From: Methylococcaceae bacterium
GTDB lineage: Bacteria > Pseudomonadota > Gammaproteobacteria > Methylococcales > Methylomonadaceae
Length of the DNA stretch: 64,000 bases
Direction: 5' to 3'
Assembly: GCA_030693065.1 (NCBI GenBank)
Contig: JAUYBL010000019.1
Span: forward strand, 124,001-188,000
Positions 38,444 through 47,298 of the stretch are shown in pieces. The notes beneath the pieces were generated by a model that worked only from the letters and a program-made list of their open reading frames with translations, did not search any database and was not told the origin of the DNA. The position numbers and the translations under genes are program-made. Every line of letters begins with the position of its first letter. The stretch's first letter is position 1.

Positions 38444-39098
38444 GAATGATATATCCTGCTCCACGAACGGTATAAATGAGATCAGACTTGTTCCCGGCAT
38501 TCAGCTTGCCACGCAGGCGGCTGATGTGGGTTTCGACAATATTGGTTTGGGGGTCAAAATGAAAATCCCAGACGTTTTCCAGCAGCATGGTGCGCGTTAC
38601 CACCTGTCCGGCATGGCGAACAAGATACTCAAGCAGACGAAACTCTGTTGGTTGAAGATCGATAACTTTCCTATCGCGCCTAACCAGTCTTTTCAACAGA
38701 TCGATCTCAAGATCCCGGACCTGTAAGACTTTCAGTTCAGCCGTTTCCCGTGGTCTGCGCAGCAAGGCGTTCACCCGTGCGGCAAGCTCGCTGAAAGCGA
38801 ACGGCTTGACCAGATCGCCTGCATTCAAACCTTCAACGCGGTCATCAATGCCACACATTGTGGTCAGGAACAGTACCGGCACATTACACTGTGTACTTCG
38901 CAGAGTTTTTACCACGGTCAATCCGTCAAGGTGGGGCAACATACGGTCGACAATAAGAAGGTCATAATTGCCTTCTTTGGCAATGAGTAGGCCTTCGTAG
39001 CCATCCTTAGCCAAATCGACCGTATGGCCGGCCTCTTTCAAACCTACCGAGACATAATTTCTAGTCTCAGAATCATCTTCAATCATTAATATTTTCAT
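38430..39098 (-). CDS. OmpR-family response regulator
   Basis: A 222-residue two-domain regulator. Receiver: MIEDDSETRNY, phospho-acceptor D51 (LLIVDRMLPHLDG), Thr79/80 and K98 (LVKPF). C-terminal winged helix: LQPTEFRLLEYLVRHAGQVVTRTMLLENVWDF ... VETHISRLRGKL. The sequence between alpha4 and beta5 reads LNAGDLVKPF where relatives have LNAGADDYLVKPF, a three-residue deletion next to the conserved Lys. It is otherwise intact and overlaps the kinase by 14 nt. Confidence 0.92.
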   Translation of the reverse strand: MKILMIEDDSETRNYVSVGLKEAGHTVDLAKDGYEGLLIAKEGNYDLLIVDRMLPHLDGLTVVKTLRSTQCNVPVLFLTTMCGIDDRVEGLNAGDLVKPFAFSELAARVNALLRRPRETAELKVLQVRDLEIDLLKRLVRRDRKVIDLQPTEFRLLEYLVRHAGQVVTRTMLLENVWDFHFDPQTNIVETHISRLRGKLNAGNKSDLIYTVRGAGYIIHEIA

Positions 39099-39141
39099 AG
39101 CCTCAAAAAAAATGCCGGGGCGTTACTCCGGCATTAATAGC

Positions 39142-39498
39142 TTACTGTTTCTCGTTTTCAGCACCTTCGTTAGACTCATCGCTTAGCGAAACCTTAAGCA
39201 CCTTACCGGTATTGCCATCGACCAGAACGTTATGCACCTTACCTTCGTTAACAACCTCTATCTCGAATTGAACGCTGCTGGCTTCATCATCGATTTCGGC
39301 TTCCATGGCCTTGCCGCCGACTTTTTGTTCGGCTGCTTTGATCGCTTCGGATAAAGAAATTTTGGCTTGGCTAAACAGCTGCAGCTCTTTTGCATCCTTT
39401 TCCTTCGTATCACTGGCTTGCGCCATAGTAACAGCCGTACTAACCATAATAGCCATTGCCAATAGAGACATTATAAATTTGTCGCGTTGCTTGTTCAT
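39142..39498 (-). CDS. exported PepSY-domain protein
   Basis: A 118-residue protein with a Sec signal peptide (about 1-28, ending AQASD) and one PepSY domain: ISLSEAIKAAEQKVGGKAMEAEIDDE through HNVLVDGNTGKVLKVSL. The tail is Glu/Asn-rich. PepSY proteins are often small periplasmic modulators of sensor kinases or peptidases. It stands 43 bp upstream of the response regulator on the same strand, so it may be part of that regulon. An AGAGGA site precedes the ATG. Confidence 0.8.
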   Translation of the reverse strand: MNKQRDKFIMSLLAMAIMVSTAVTMAQASDTKEKDAKELQLFSQAKISLSEAIKAAEQKVGGKAMEAEIDDEASSVQFEIEVVNEGKVHNVLVDGNTGKVLKVSLSDESNEGAENEKQ

Positions 39499-39705
39499 TT
39501 TCAGTCCTCTTTACTATCAGGCGGAATTACCTGACGTCGAATATAGAATAACGAAAATAACATTACCGGAAGCTGTCAAAAACTATACAGTTTTGTAATG
39601 TGGTTGCTAAACCGGATCGGTTTTTTATTGCGCCAGATTTAAATGAAAAATGTCATCAGCACCTTCTATTTTTAAGTCGTCATCTTGGACTGGATGGTTA
39701 GTTGG

Positions 39706-40257
39706 TCACTCCCCTTGTTTCGGCATTGTTGGTGCAGTGACGGTTTGATCCAAAAGCTGTTTGGATGAACTGTTATTTTTGCTGTTTTGACCCACTGTTA
39801 AATCCTGTATTTCGCCATCATCAAATATTTTTAAATTGATCGATTGTCCGTTGTTTTTTCCAGTCAAGTGAAAGTAACGTGTTTGCACACTTTCGACTTC
39901 ATCAACTTTGAGGTTGGGGTAACGTTGATTAAGTTGATTCATGACCGGAAATGGAATGTCGAAATAAGGGGCTTCTTTGGTCATTTTTATGATTGCGCCA
40001 TCGGCAGCCACAATCATGTCGGTATCAATAAGCGTTTTATTATTCACCGTTTTAGTACTTACAATTTCAAACTTGACATAACCGGTATCCGTCACCTTTT
40101 CGATGTTACTGATGCTGTCTTGAGCCATCGAATTCGAAACGGTAATACGCACTGCTTCCGGCAATGCGTTGAATTTTATTGCAGCGCGTTGTTCGACGGC
40201 GAATGCCAGGGGCGAAATTAAACTAAAAACAATACATCCAATCTTTTTGTAGTGCAT
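39706..40257 (-). CDS. exported protein with PepSY-like beta folds
   Basis: A 183-residue protein starting at ATG 40257, preceded by GGAGAG; an upstream frame to 40290 lacks this site. The signal peptide is MHYKKIGCIVFSLISPLAFA. The mature part has LPEAVRITVSNSMAQDSISNIEKV and VKFEIVSTKTVNNKTLIDTDMIVAADGAIIK, as in PepSY-like putative inhibitors. A second half repeats the pattern (VMNQLNQRYPNLKVDEVESV). It is on the same strand as the other PepSY gene and the two-component system. Confidence 0.6.
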   Translation of the reverse strand: MHYKKIGCIVFSLISPLAFAVEQRAAIKFNALPEAVRITVSNSMAQDSISNIEKVTDTGYVKFEIVSTKTVNNKTLIDTDMIVAADGAIIKMTKEAPYFDIPFPVMNQLNQRYPNLKVDEVESVQTRYFHLTGKNNGQSINLKIFDDGEIQDLTVGQNSKNNSSSKQLLDQTVTAPTMPKQGE

Positions 40258-40361
40258 GTGACTCTCCATTTTTATAGTGTTATTTATCAATAGGTTGGAG
40301 TAACAGTGGTCGGCAATGAATTTTCTGTTTGTCTATCAAACAGAAAGGCAGCGGCATCTGT

Positions 40362-40910
40362 TTATTCGGCGAGATGGTTGCAATCATTGTCTTGCTGGTC
40401 AGCTCGTTCAAACGCGGTAATAGCAATCATCCTTTCAATTCTATGTAAATGTTCGCCAAGCTCTCGAATGGTGAGCTCCGCACGCACATTAACAGCGTGA
40501 TCAATTTCAGCATCGAGACGATCTTTGGCGCTTTGCCGATTTTGCGACATCATAATGATCGATGCTTGAATCGCAGCCAGCATGGATAACATCAGATTAA
40601 GAAATATATACGGATAAGGATCAAACGCTTCATGGAGCGGGCCAAGTATTTCAGTATTGACCACTGTCCAAAAAACCAGTGCGGCAAAAAATATCAAAAT
40701 AAATGTCCAGGAACCGCCAAAGGCTGCAATAGTATCTGAAGCTCGTTCACCAAAAGTACTCCGTTTAGTAAACTCCTTGTTAACATCTCGCGGCCCGGTG
40801 ATTCTGGATAGTACATCTTCGATAACCTCACGCTCATGAGGTGTCAATTGTTCCCAGTCGCCGTTAAACAGGCTTTTGGCTACAGCTACATTGTCGTTCG
40901 CTTGACTCAT
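40362..40910 (-). CDS. DUF1003 family membrane protein
   Basis: A 182-residue protein matching DUF1003: a charged N-terminus, the GERASDTIAAFGGSWTFILIFFAALVFW segment, FDPYPYIFLNLMLSMLAAIQASIIMMSQNRQSAKDRLDAEIDH, and a cytoplasmic helical C-terminus (VRAELTIRELGEHLHRIE). There are two membrane helices. The function of the family is unproven. It stands alone between two transcription units. Confidence 0.85.
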   Translation of the reverse strand: MSQANDNVAVAKSLFNGDWEQLTPHEREVIEDVLSRITGPRDVNKEFTKRSTFGERASDTIAAFGGSWTFILIFFAALVFWTVVNTEILGPLHEAFDPYPYIFLNLMLSMLAAIQASIIMMSQNRQSAKDRLDAEIDHAVNVRAELTIRELGEHLHRIERMIAITAFERADQQDNDCNHLAE

Positions 40911-40940
40911 GGCTCATTAACCTCGTAAATGGAATAACTA

Positions 40941-41033
40941 ATACCAATCCCAATAAGTTTTTATTTTGAAACCCTCATCCTAGCCTTCTCCCATTGGAGA
41001 ATGGATAGCATGTGAACTTATTGTGATTGGTAT
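40941..41033. repeat. MITE-like element with 19-bp terminal inverted repeats
   Basis: Arms ATACCAATCCCAATAAGTT (40941-40959) and AACTTATTGTGATTGGTAT (41015-41033) differ at one position. The inside holds CCCTCATCCTAGCCTTCTCCCATTGGAGA-type sequence that resembles the repeat at 48772-48800. It occupies almost all of the gap between the DUF1003 gene and mprF. Confidence 0.75.
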
Positions 41034-41054
41034 AATTGTTTACCGGATAAATCG

Positions 41055-43634
41055 TTACTTGCCAAAAATCCCCTGCCAGCCTCCGGAAATCAACCGGGCA
41101 ATCAGCATCAAAATATAAGGCACCGACAGCCCAGCCGGTGCTGCCAGATAGCGCGGTTGCCAGTCGGGTTCGAATTTGGCTTTGTATTGATACAGGCCTT
41201 CAAAATTGTAAAACTGGTCACCCATTTTAAAAATGGTCGCACCTACTTTATGCCACAACGGTGATAAAGGCCGCTGTTCTAAACCGGCCAAAGGCGCCAT
41301 GCCAAGCGAAAACCACAGGTAATGTTCGGCTTGTCCCCATAGCATCAACTCGGAAAATAAAAAATCCATAATGCCTTTTGGACTGTCTGGATGGTAACGC
41401 ATTAAGTCGATCGATAATTCTTCCTTGGCATCGGTTTTCCAGATGTTGGCAAAGGCTTGAATACGCCCTGCCTCGTCTTTTATCACCGCCACATCGGTGC
41501 GGCGGATGTAGTCTTCTGCAAAGAATCCCAGCGAGAAGCCTTTTTCACGGGTGTTTTTGCTGGCTAACCAGGCATCGGAAATTTGCCGCAACGCTGGTAG
41601 CGCAGCTTCAACGTCGGGGCCGGTCAAAATTTCGAACTGATAATTAAGTTTTCCAAACCGGTTACGCGCGCTGCGTTGGGCATCATGCTTTTTGCCTTGC
41701 AAGCTGAAGGCGGATAAATCTACGCGCGCTTCTTCGCCTAATTTGAATAACGATAAGCCAAGGTCAAGATAAGCAGGCAGCAAGTCTGCGCTGGCCTCAT
41801 AAAACACCGCCTTGGCGCCATTGCGATCGGCTTGTTCGAGAAATTGATAGAGCAGTTCATCAAACGCAGTTACTTCACCGATGGGATCACCCATCGCAAT
41901 CCAAAATTTAGCGGTGGCTTCGAACATGATGAAGGCATTGCGTTCGGCATTCCAAAACAGCGTTTTGTCACCGAGCAAGGCCAAAAAGCCATGGGTTTCA
42001 GAGCTCTTAAGCACTATTTGCCGAGCTTCTGTCAATTCCGCAGCCGTTGGTTTCAGCGGCGTTTGTGATGGTGCAACAGCTAACAAACGTGATAGTCCGA
42101 AAGCCACAGCGACAACGCTCACTAACAACATCGCCCGTAAAAATCGGGGCGCATTGTTGTCATAAGAAAACTGCCACCACAAATCATGCGAGTATTCGAC
42201 ATCCCGATAAGCGAAAAACCCTAACCAGATGGAGCCTGCCAAGACTAAGGCAATGGCAATTAGCCAGGATTTAGAAAACGACATCCGCAATAACGACGAG
42301 TGACGTTGAAAATAATTGCGGGTCGGCAGCATCAACAGCAGTATCACCGACAACACCAAGGCCTCGTGCCAATCTAAACCTTTGAGTACTGACGTGCCAA
42401 TACCTACTCCCAGCAAGGCAAGACTGGCATACCAAGCGGCATCGATCCTTAAGCGAATACCTCGGGCCAAAAACAGCAACAACAAACCGGTAAGACTGCC
42501 GGTTAAATGCGAAAACTCAACCACCGGCAAAGGCACTAAATCAACCCAATCCAACATGTCGGTATGGGAAGGAATAGCACCTGAAACCAACAGCACGCCG
42601 CCTGCCAGCAACAGCAACAGGGAATATAGCTGCGGCACGATGGCCGATAACACACCACGCAACGCTGCCGTGCTTTCGGCGATAATTTCCCGGCGGCTGA
42701 CTATTTCGTAACTTAGTAGCCCGGCACCGGCCAATAACAACGGCACGAAATAATAAATAACTCGATATAACAGCAGCGCCCCAATCAACAACAAATGCTG
42801 ATCAGTGGCGTCAATATCCGCCATCAACCATAAAAAAGCGCTTTCAAACACGCCGATACCGCCCGGCACTTGGCTGATTACACCCATGACCTGCGCCACC
42901 ACAAACACCACGACGAAAGCGCCAAAATCTATATCGACTTTGCCGACCAGAAATACCCACAGCACTAACGACGACAGCACGACATCGACACTGGCCACCA
43001 GCGTTTGCCAGAACGCCATGCTTGGCGTCGGCAGATATAACTCGAAGCCCTTGATTCGCAGCGGTTTTCGCCAACAAAAAACAGCAACCCAATAAACCAA
43101 TAAGGCCGCGGCACACACCAAGCTGACCCAATGGATGGTCGGTGGCTCCTGCGCTGTATTTGCCAAATACAGCGGCAATAACAAACTGCCGACCAACCCT
43201 AAAGTCAGCGCACCCAATAAGTAAGTAACGGTTTGGAACAGGGAAATTTTTAAAATATCCCAGCCCGGCACGCCCCATTTTGAATAAAACCGATAACGAA
43301 TTGAGCCGCCCGCCGCCCAGGCATGGCCGGTGTTGTTGCTGATTGCATAACTTAACAAGGCCGCTGCAATCATCTTCAGCAACGGAATCTGGGTATGGCC
43401 GGTGAAGCGCAATGCCAGCCAGTCATAGCCAGCTAACACCAAATAGTTGATCACCATCAATACAAACGCCGCGCCTATCGCCCACATCGGCATACTTTGT
43501 AACGATGTCAGAATGTCGCTTAAGTCATGAATCTTAAGTTGGTTATGAACAATAACCAACGCACAGGCCAGTAAAACGACTGGCAATAATTGAAAGATTT
43601 TTTGGCCAATTCGGCTAAGGGTTTCGCGGGTCAT
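41055..43634 (-). CDS. mprF: phosphatidylglycerol lysyltransferase/flippase MprF
   Basis: A bifunctional enzyme that makes lysyl- (or alanyl-) phosphatidylglycerol and flips it across the inner membrane. From ATG 43634 (MTRETLSRIGQKIFQLL) it has 859 residues. The N-terminal part (1-530) has about 14 membrane helices, including the flippase segment VAQVMGVISQVPGGIGVFESAFLW. The C-terminal synthase domain (about 540-840) has ARQIVLKSSETHGFLALLGDKTLFW, the FEATAKFWIAMGDPIG motif and AQRSARNRFGK. An upstream frame to 43679 adds only 15 residues. The AcvB/VirJ-like gene at 47299 is a likely functional partner. Confidence 0.9.
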   Translation of the reverse strand: MTRETLSRIGQKIFQLLPVVLLACALVIVHNQLKIHDLSDILTSLQSMPMWAIGAAFVLMVINYLVLAGYDWLALRFTGHTQIPLLKMIAAALLSYAISNNTGHAWAAGGSIRYRFYSKWGVPGWDILKISLFQTVTYLLGALTLGLVGSLLLPLYLANTAQEPPTIHWVSLVCAAALLVYWVAVFCWRKPLRIKGFELYLPTPSMAFWQTLVASVDVVLSSLVLWVFLVGKVDIDFGAFVVVFVVAQVMGVISQVPGGIGVFESAFLWLMADIDATDQHLLLIGALLLYRVIYYFVPLLLAGAGLLSYEIVSRREIIAESTAALRGVLSAIVPQLYSLLLLLAGGVLLVSGAIPSHTDMLDWVDLVPLPVVEFSHLTGSLTGLLLLFLARGIRLRIDAAWYASLALLGVGIGTSVLKGLDWHEALVLSVILLLMLPTRNYFQRHSSLLRMSFSKSWLIAIALVLAGSIWLGFFAYRDVEYSHDLWWQFSYDNNAPRFLRAMLLVSVVAVAFGLSRLLAVAPSQTPLKPTAAELTEARQIVLKSSETHGFLALLGDKTLFWNAERNAFIMFEATAKFWIAMGDPIGEVTAFDELLYQFLEQADRNGAKAVFYEASADLLPAYLDLGLSLFKLGEEARVDLSAFSLQGKKHDAQRSARNRFGKLNYQFEILTGPDVEAALPALRQISDAWLASKNTREKGFSLGFFAEDYIRRTDVAVIKDEAGRIQAFANIWKTDAKEELSIDLMRYHPDSPKGIMDFLFSELMLWGQAEHYLWFSLGMAPLAGLEQRPLSPLWHKVGATIFKMGDQFYNFEGLYQYKAKFEPDWQPRYLAAPAGLSVPYILMLIARLISGGWQGIFGK

Positions 43635-44158
43635 GAAGTAGCCTTTGTTTTTTCTTACAGGGTTAAATAACACTATCAAAGCGGCAATTCGGAGTCCTTC
43701 TCATCCAGGACTTTGTCGTAAAACTCACGCAGACTAAGAATGCAACTGAAGCTATCGGGAACGGTGCATCTCGGCAACTGCTCCTGCGTCGCTTAGCGCG
43801 CCTACTTTTGGTGCTCTACCATAAATTGCATCATTGTCCCCGGCTCATATAATACAAAGCGTGGCGATAGAAGACCGGGCTCCTGTAAGCCAGACCCAAT
43901 CAAAACCACAGATGCGGCCATACAGGTGGCCGTTTCATTTCTTAAACAGCAAAACCAACGTGGTGAGGAAGCAGCGGTTCTACATAGCCCTCAAATCCGA
44001 TCCATTTTCCCGGTTTGTGCATAACTAGGGTTCTTTATACCAATTACTATCGTTCCCACGCTCCGGCGTGGAAATGCAGCAGCGGACGCTCTGCGTCCCT
44101 AGCCGCTGGAGCGGCGCAGCAAACGTTTCCACGCCGTAGCATAGGAACAATAATCGAC
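43635..44158. other. intergenic region with dispersed repeats
   Basis: 524 bases between mprF and the restriction-methylase gene. About 43700-44040 shows no intact gene; a long open frame on the plus strand ends with TAA at 44022-44024 (tail SPQIRSIFPVCA) but has no start or family match and may be a decayed gene end. The last 110 bases are a palindromic repeat (see 44049-44153). The DNA probably contains the mprF promoter. Confidence 0.5.
44049..44153. repeat. palindromic dispersed repeat (CGTTCCCACGC type)
   Basis: An imperfect inverted repeat: ATCGTTCCCACGC at the left and a degenerate counterpart GCATAGGAACAAT at the right, with nested arms CGGCGTGGAAA (44064-44074) and TTTCCACGCCG (44126-44136). 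The core contains further small palindromes (GCGGACGCTCTGCGTCC). Related CGTTCCC ends occur at 47049-47080. Confidence 0.65.
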
Positions 44159-47011
44159 CTACGTTTTTGCACCTCGTTTGGGCTTGAGGGTTTTCACTTC
44201 CTGTGTACTGACAAGCTGTTGGTACAACTCGAACAGAAAAGCCACGCGGTCGCTGTCGCCGGAAAATTTCTTTTTGGAATACGCCGCGTCAACTGCCGTA
44301 TCGAGTTTATGGTGGGCTTTGACCAGTTCCGGCGGCATGGATAGCGGATCGTAAAGATCGGCCAGCGAGGAATTGGGGTAAAGGGCGCGGGCATCGAGGA
44401 CGGCTTGGGCGGCCTCTTCGATTAAATCCCCCCTGCCCCCCTTTTGCAAAGGGGGGTGAGTGTCATTCGATGAAGTAGTCGTTTCGCCAATTTGTATCGA
44501 TGCGCCAGTAGTCCCCCCCTTTGTAAAAGGGGGGTTAGGGGGGATTTGCGGCCAAGGGAAATTGTTGTAAACGATGGTATTGGAATAGCTGTAATCACTT
44601 TTAAGGCGACCGCAGACACTGCGCATCCAAGCGTTGTGCATCGTGCTGTTCAAAATGCCGAAGGTGTAGAGGCTGGCATCCGACACAAAGAAGATTTTAT
44701 CGCCGCATACCACTTCCGCATCGAGGTAGCCAATAGGAATGAAGCGGCGGCGCTCTGAAGACACCTTTGGAATTGCCAAGTAGCGTGACGAACTCGGTTG
44801 GCGAATTTCGCCAAACAAGGTGGGTGTATTAGCCATCGCTACAGTTGCCGCTTTAGTGCTGGCGAGTCGCATGGTTTTTACCGCTTCCACGCGATTCATT
44901 ACTTGCGGCATGGCACGCAGTTCGGCTGGTTCAAGCCCTTTTAGCCACAAGCACCAGCGAGGAATAGCGTTTATGAATTCTTCGCCCATCAAGTAAGGTC
45001 GTATCCAATGTGCTGCTTGCGGCTCGGCTTGTAATAACACGGCTTTTTCCTCATCGTTCATCAACAAGTTACCGCCATCAGTAGGCTTGCCGCCATTTGC
45101 CATTTTGGGAACTACACAAATCGGCGTGGATCGAGAGGCAACAACTACATCAGGGGCATCTACTAAATAAGGATTTATATTCTTGGCTTTGATCTCGTGA
45201 GCTTCGGCTTGAGGCGTTTCATAATCGAAAATTCGCTTATCTGTCGTGTCATGCAGGGCAAAACCGACAATCACGCAATGCACGGCGGCTTTACCTTTGG
45301 CCTCACTTGACCATTGAAAAGTCCGGTGGGCAAAGTGGATTTTTACGCCGCGCTTGAGCAAATCAGCCCACAACACGCCGACTTGTTCGCCTTGGGTGAT
45401 CGAGTTGGTGGAGACAAACGCGGTTTTTATGGCGTGATTTTCGGCCATGTAATCAGTAGCCTTGCGATACCAAGCGGCGACAAAATCCAATAAACCCGCC
45501 GATTTAACGTCATGAAAAACCCGCGCCAAATCCTGCTTTTGTTCGGCGGTTTGATAGGTTTTGCCTAGAAACGGCGGATTACCCAAAATGTAACTTAACT
45601 CTTCCGGCTTCACGACCTCGCGCCAGTCAATCTGCAGGGCGTTGCCATGCACGATGGTGGCTGATTTCTTGAGCGGCAGGCGGACGAAATAGTTACCGAA
45701 TTCTTCTGAAATCAGCATGTTCATTTGATGGTCCATCAGCCACATCGCGGTTTGGGCGATTTGCGCGGGGAATTCTTCAATCTCGATGCCGTAAAACTGG
45801 TCGACATCGCAGAGGATGTTGATCTCGGCGACATCAAGCGACAGGTTGGCGGATTTGCCGTACAGCACGCGCAGAATCTCCAGCTCCAGCAAACGCAGTT
45901 CCCGGTAAGCAATTACTAAAAAGTTGCCGCAGCCGCAAGCCGGATCGAAAAACTTGAGCTTGGCGAGCTTCTGGTGAAATTCATAAAGCTTTTTCGGCTG
46001 GTTTTTGACGCGTTCAAATTCTGCCCACAGTTCATCAAGAAACAGCGGGCGGATCAATTTGAGGATATTTTTCTCACCGGTGTAATGCGCGCCAAGATTG
46101 CGGCGCAGTTTTTGATCCATCACCGATTGAAACAACGCGCCAAAAATGGCCGGGGAAATGCGGCTCCAATCCAGCGCGCAGCATTCCAGCAACATGTCGC
46201 GCATTTCCCGGTCGAAGGACGCCATGCCCAGCCGTTCGGCATAGAGGTTGCCGTTAACATAGGGGAAAGCAGCCAGTTGTTCATCCAAAGTTTTAAGGCG
46301 TTTTTCGTGGGGCGTGTTGAGCACTTCAAACAGGTTCGCCAGCCATTGCGCCAAGTCGCGGCCGTCTTCGGCAGTGCTTTGTTCGATGAGTTCTTGAAAT
46401 TGGCTGCGCTCGAAAATACTGGTGTCTTCACCGAACAGGCAAAACAGCAAACGCACCAGATAAACCTCCAGCTCGTGGCCTTCGTAACCGATGGCTTTGA
46501 GCTTGTCATGCAGCCGACCCATACGTTCAGCGGCTTTTATGTTGACGGCGTCTTGTTCTTTAAACGAGGTGGTTTGATAACCGGCGATAAAGCCAAACAG
46601 CCGAACGTGTTTATAAAATTCTTTGAGTGTGAAATCGTGTTGTTTATCTTCCTCAAGATCATAAAGCCGGAAGCGCTCGAAGTCGGAAACCAGGATATAG
46701 CGCGGCACGTCGCGATCTTTTAAGCCGGGAAAATAGTCTTTGGCCTGTTGAAAGGCACGGTCCAAATTTTTACCGCGCGATTTATGTTCGACGAGGAGAA
46801 TGCCTTTCCACAGTAAATCGATATAACCGTCCCGCCCATCGAGTTTTTTGACGTGCTTTTCGAAGCTGGCCACGCGTTTGCGCGGCACGCCGAAGACGTT
46901 GAAAAAAGCATCTAAAAACGATTTGGCTTCGGCATCTTCAGAAGATTCATCCACCCACTCGCGGGAAAATTTTAAAGCACGGTCTTTTATTTCATTCCAA
47001 GATAAAGGCAT
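44159..47011 (-). CDS. MmeI-like (type IIL/IIG) restriction endonuclease-DNA N6-adenine methyltransferase
   Basis: A single-chain restriction-modification enzyme of 950 residues. N-terminal nuclease region with GYIDLLWKGILLVEHK (D65, E75-x-K77). Helical linker to about 350. Methyltransferase motif I FDPACGCGNF (355-364) and motif IV NPPF (478-481), the adenine-N6 signature. Then a target-recognition region (about 600-820) with WLKGLEPAELRAMP and FGILNSTMHNAWMRSVCGRLKSDYSYS, and a helical C-terminus. Residues about 822-863 (NPPFTKGG ... PPLQKGGRGD) are encoded by an inserted palindromic repeat, yet the frame is intact. It stands between mprF and the AcvB-like gene, with repeats on both sides, as expected of a gained gene. 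Whether it cuts or only methylates cannot be told. Confidence 0.85.
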   Translation of the reverse strand: MPLSWNEIKDRALKFSREWVDESSEDAEAKSFLDAFFNVFGVPRKRVASFEKHVKKLDGRDGYIDLLWKGILLVEHKSRGKNLDRAFQQAKDYFPGLKDRDVPRYILVSDFERFRLYDLEEDKQHDFTLKEFYKHVRLFGFIAGYQTTSFKEQDAVNIKAAERMGRLHDKLKAIGYEGHELEVYLVRLLFCLFGEDTSIFERSQFQELIEQSTAEDGRDLAQWLANLFEVLNTPHEKRLKTLDEQLAAFPYVNGNLYAERLGMASFDREMRDMLLECCALDWSRISPAIFGALFQSVMDQKLRRNLGAHYTGEKNILKLIRPLFLDELWAEFERVKNQPKKLYEFHQKLAKLKFFDPACGCGNFLVIAYRELRLLELEILRVLYGKSANLSLDVAEINILCDVDQFYGIEIEEFPAQIAQTAMWLMDHQMNMLISEEFGNYFVRLPLKKSATIVHGNALQIDWREVVKPEELSYILGNPPFLGKTYQTAEQKQDLARVFHDVKSAGLLDFVAAWYRKATDYMAENHAIKTAFVSTNSITQGEQVGVLWADLLKRGVKIHFAHRTFQWSSEAKGKAAVHCVIVGFALHDTTDKRIFDYETPQAEAHEIKAKNINPYLVDAPDVVVASRSTPICVVPKMANGGKPTDGGNLLMNDEEKAVLLQAEPQAAHWIRPYLMGEEFINAIPRWCLWLKGLEPAELRAMPQVMNRVEAVKTMRLASTKAATVAMANTPTLFGEIRQPSSSRYLAIPKVSSERRRFIPIGYLDAEVVCGDKIFFVSDASLYTFGILNSTMHNAWMRSVCGRLKSDYSYSNTIVYNNFPWPQIPPNPPFTKGGTTGASIQIGETTTSSNDTHPPLQKGGRGDLIEEAAQAVLDARALYPNSSLADLYDPLSMPPELVKAHHKLDTAVDAAYSKKKFSGDSDRVAFLFELYQQLVSTQEVKTLKPKRGAKT
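44424..44547. repeat. in-frame palindromic repeat (AAATCCCCCC...GGGGGGATTT) inside the MmeI-like gene
   Basis: Outer arms start AAATCCCCCCTGCCCCCC at 44424 and end GGGGGGTTAGGGGGGATTT at 44547; each arm also folds on itself (CCCCCCTTTTGCAAAGGGGGG on the left, CCCCCCCTTTGTAAAAGGGGG on the right). The translated peptides NPPFTKGG and PPLQKGGRGD are the usual products of this widespread GC-skewed repeat family when it lands in genes. Confidence 0.85.
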
Positions 47012-47048
47012 GTTCCCTCATGTGTTTTTGGTTTGCTGATTTATTTAC

Positions 47049-47080
47049 TATCGTTCCCTCGCTCTAGCTTGGGAACGATA
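47049..47080. repeat. short palindrome (TATCGTTCCC / GGGAACGATA)
   Basis: Perfect 10-bp arms around 12 nt, in the 287-bp gap upstream of the methylase gene. Its ends match the repeat at 44049. The rest of the gap (47101-47260) holds a CTCTCCTGAGAG palindrome and the CTTCGAC-CTCAG-ACGAGCGG element; no gene is seen. Confidence 0.65.
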
Positions 47081-47298
47081 AATTTAGTTAAGCCGTTAGT
47101 GGTCGACTGCACGGATGCAGGAGGTAGGGCAACGCATGGAGCAGTTGCCGATATTTTATCAAACGCTCTCCTGAGAGCAGTCGATCATGAACTGCTTAAC
47201 GGGGCTTAGGATTTTTCCATTCACCCTTCGACACGCTCAGTACGAGCGGAAAAATCCTTAACTTTATATTAGTGACGCGTGTGTGGGGTATGGATTCA

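Noticed and set aside
43834-44028. Plus-strand frames in the gap between mprF and the MmeI-like gene
   Set aside because: No recognisable family, no ribosome site, and the region contains repeats. One frame ending SPQIRSIFPVCA looks protein-like but lacks a start.
46120-46509. Long overlapping frames antisense or out of frame within the MmeI-like gene and similar ones in other large genes
   Set aside because: They are shadows of the real reading frame, without ribosome sites or family matches.
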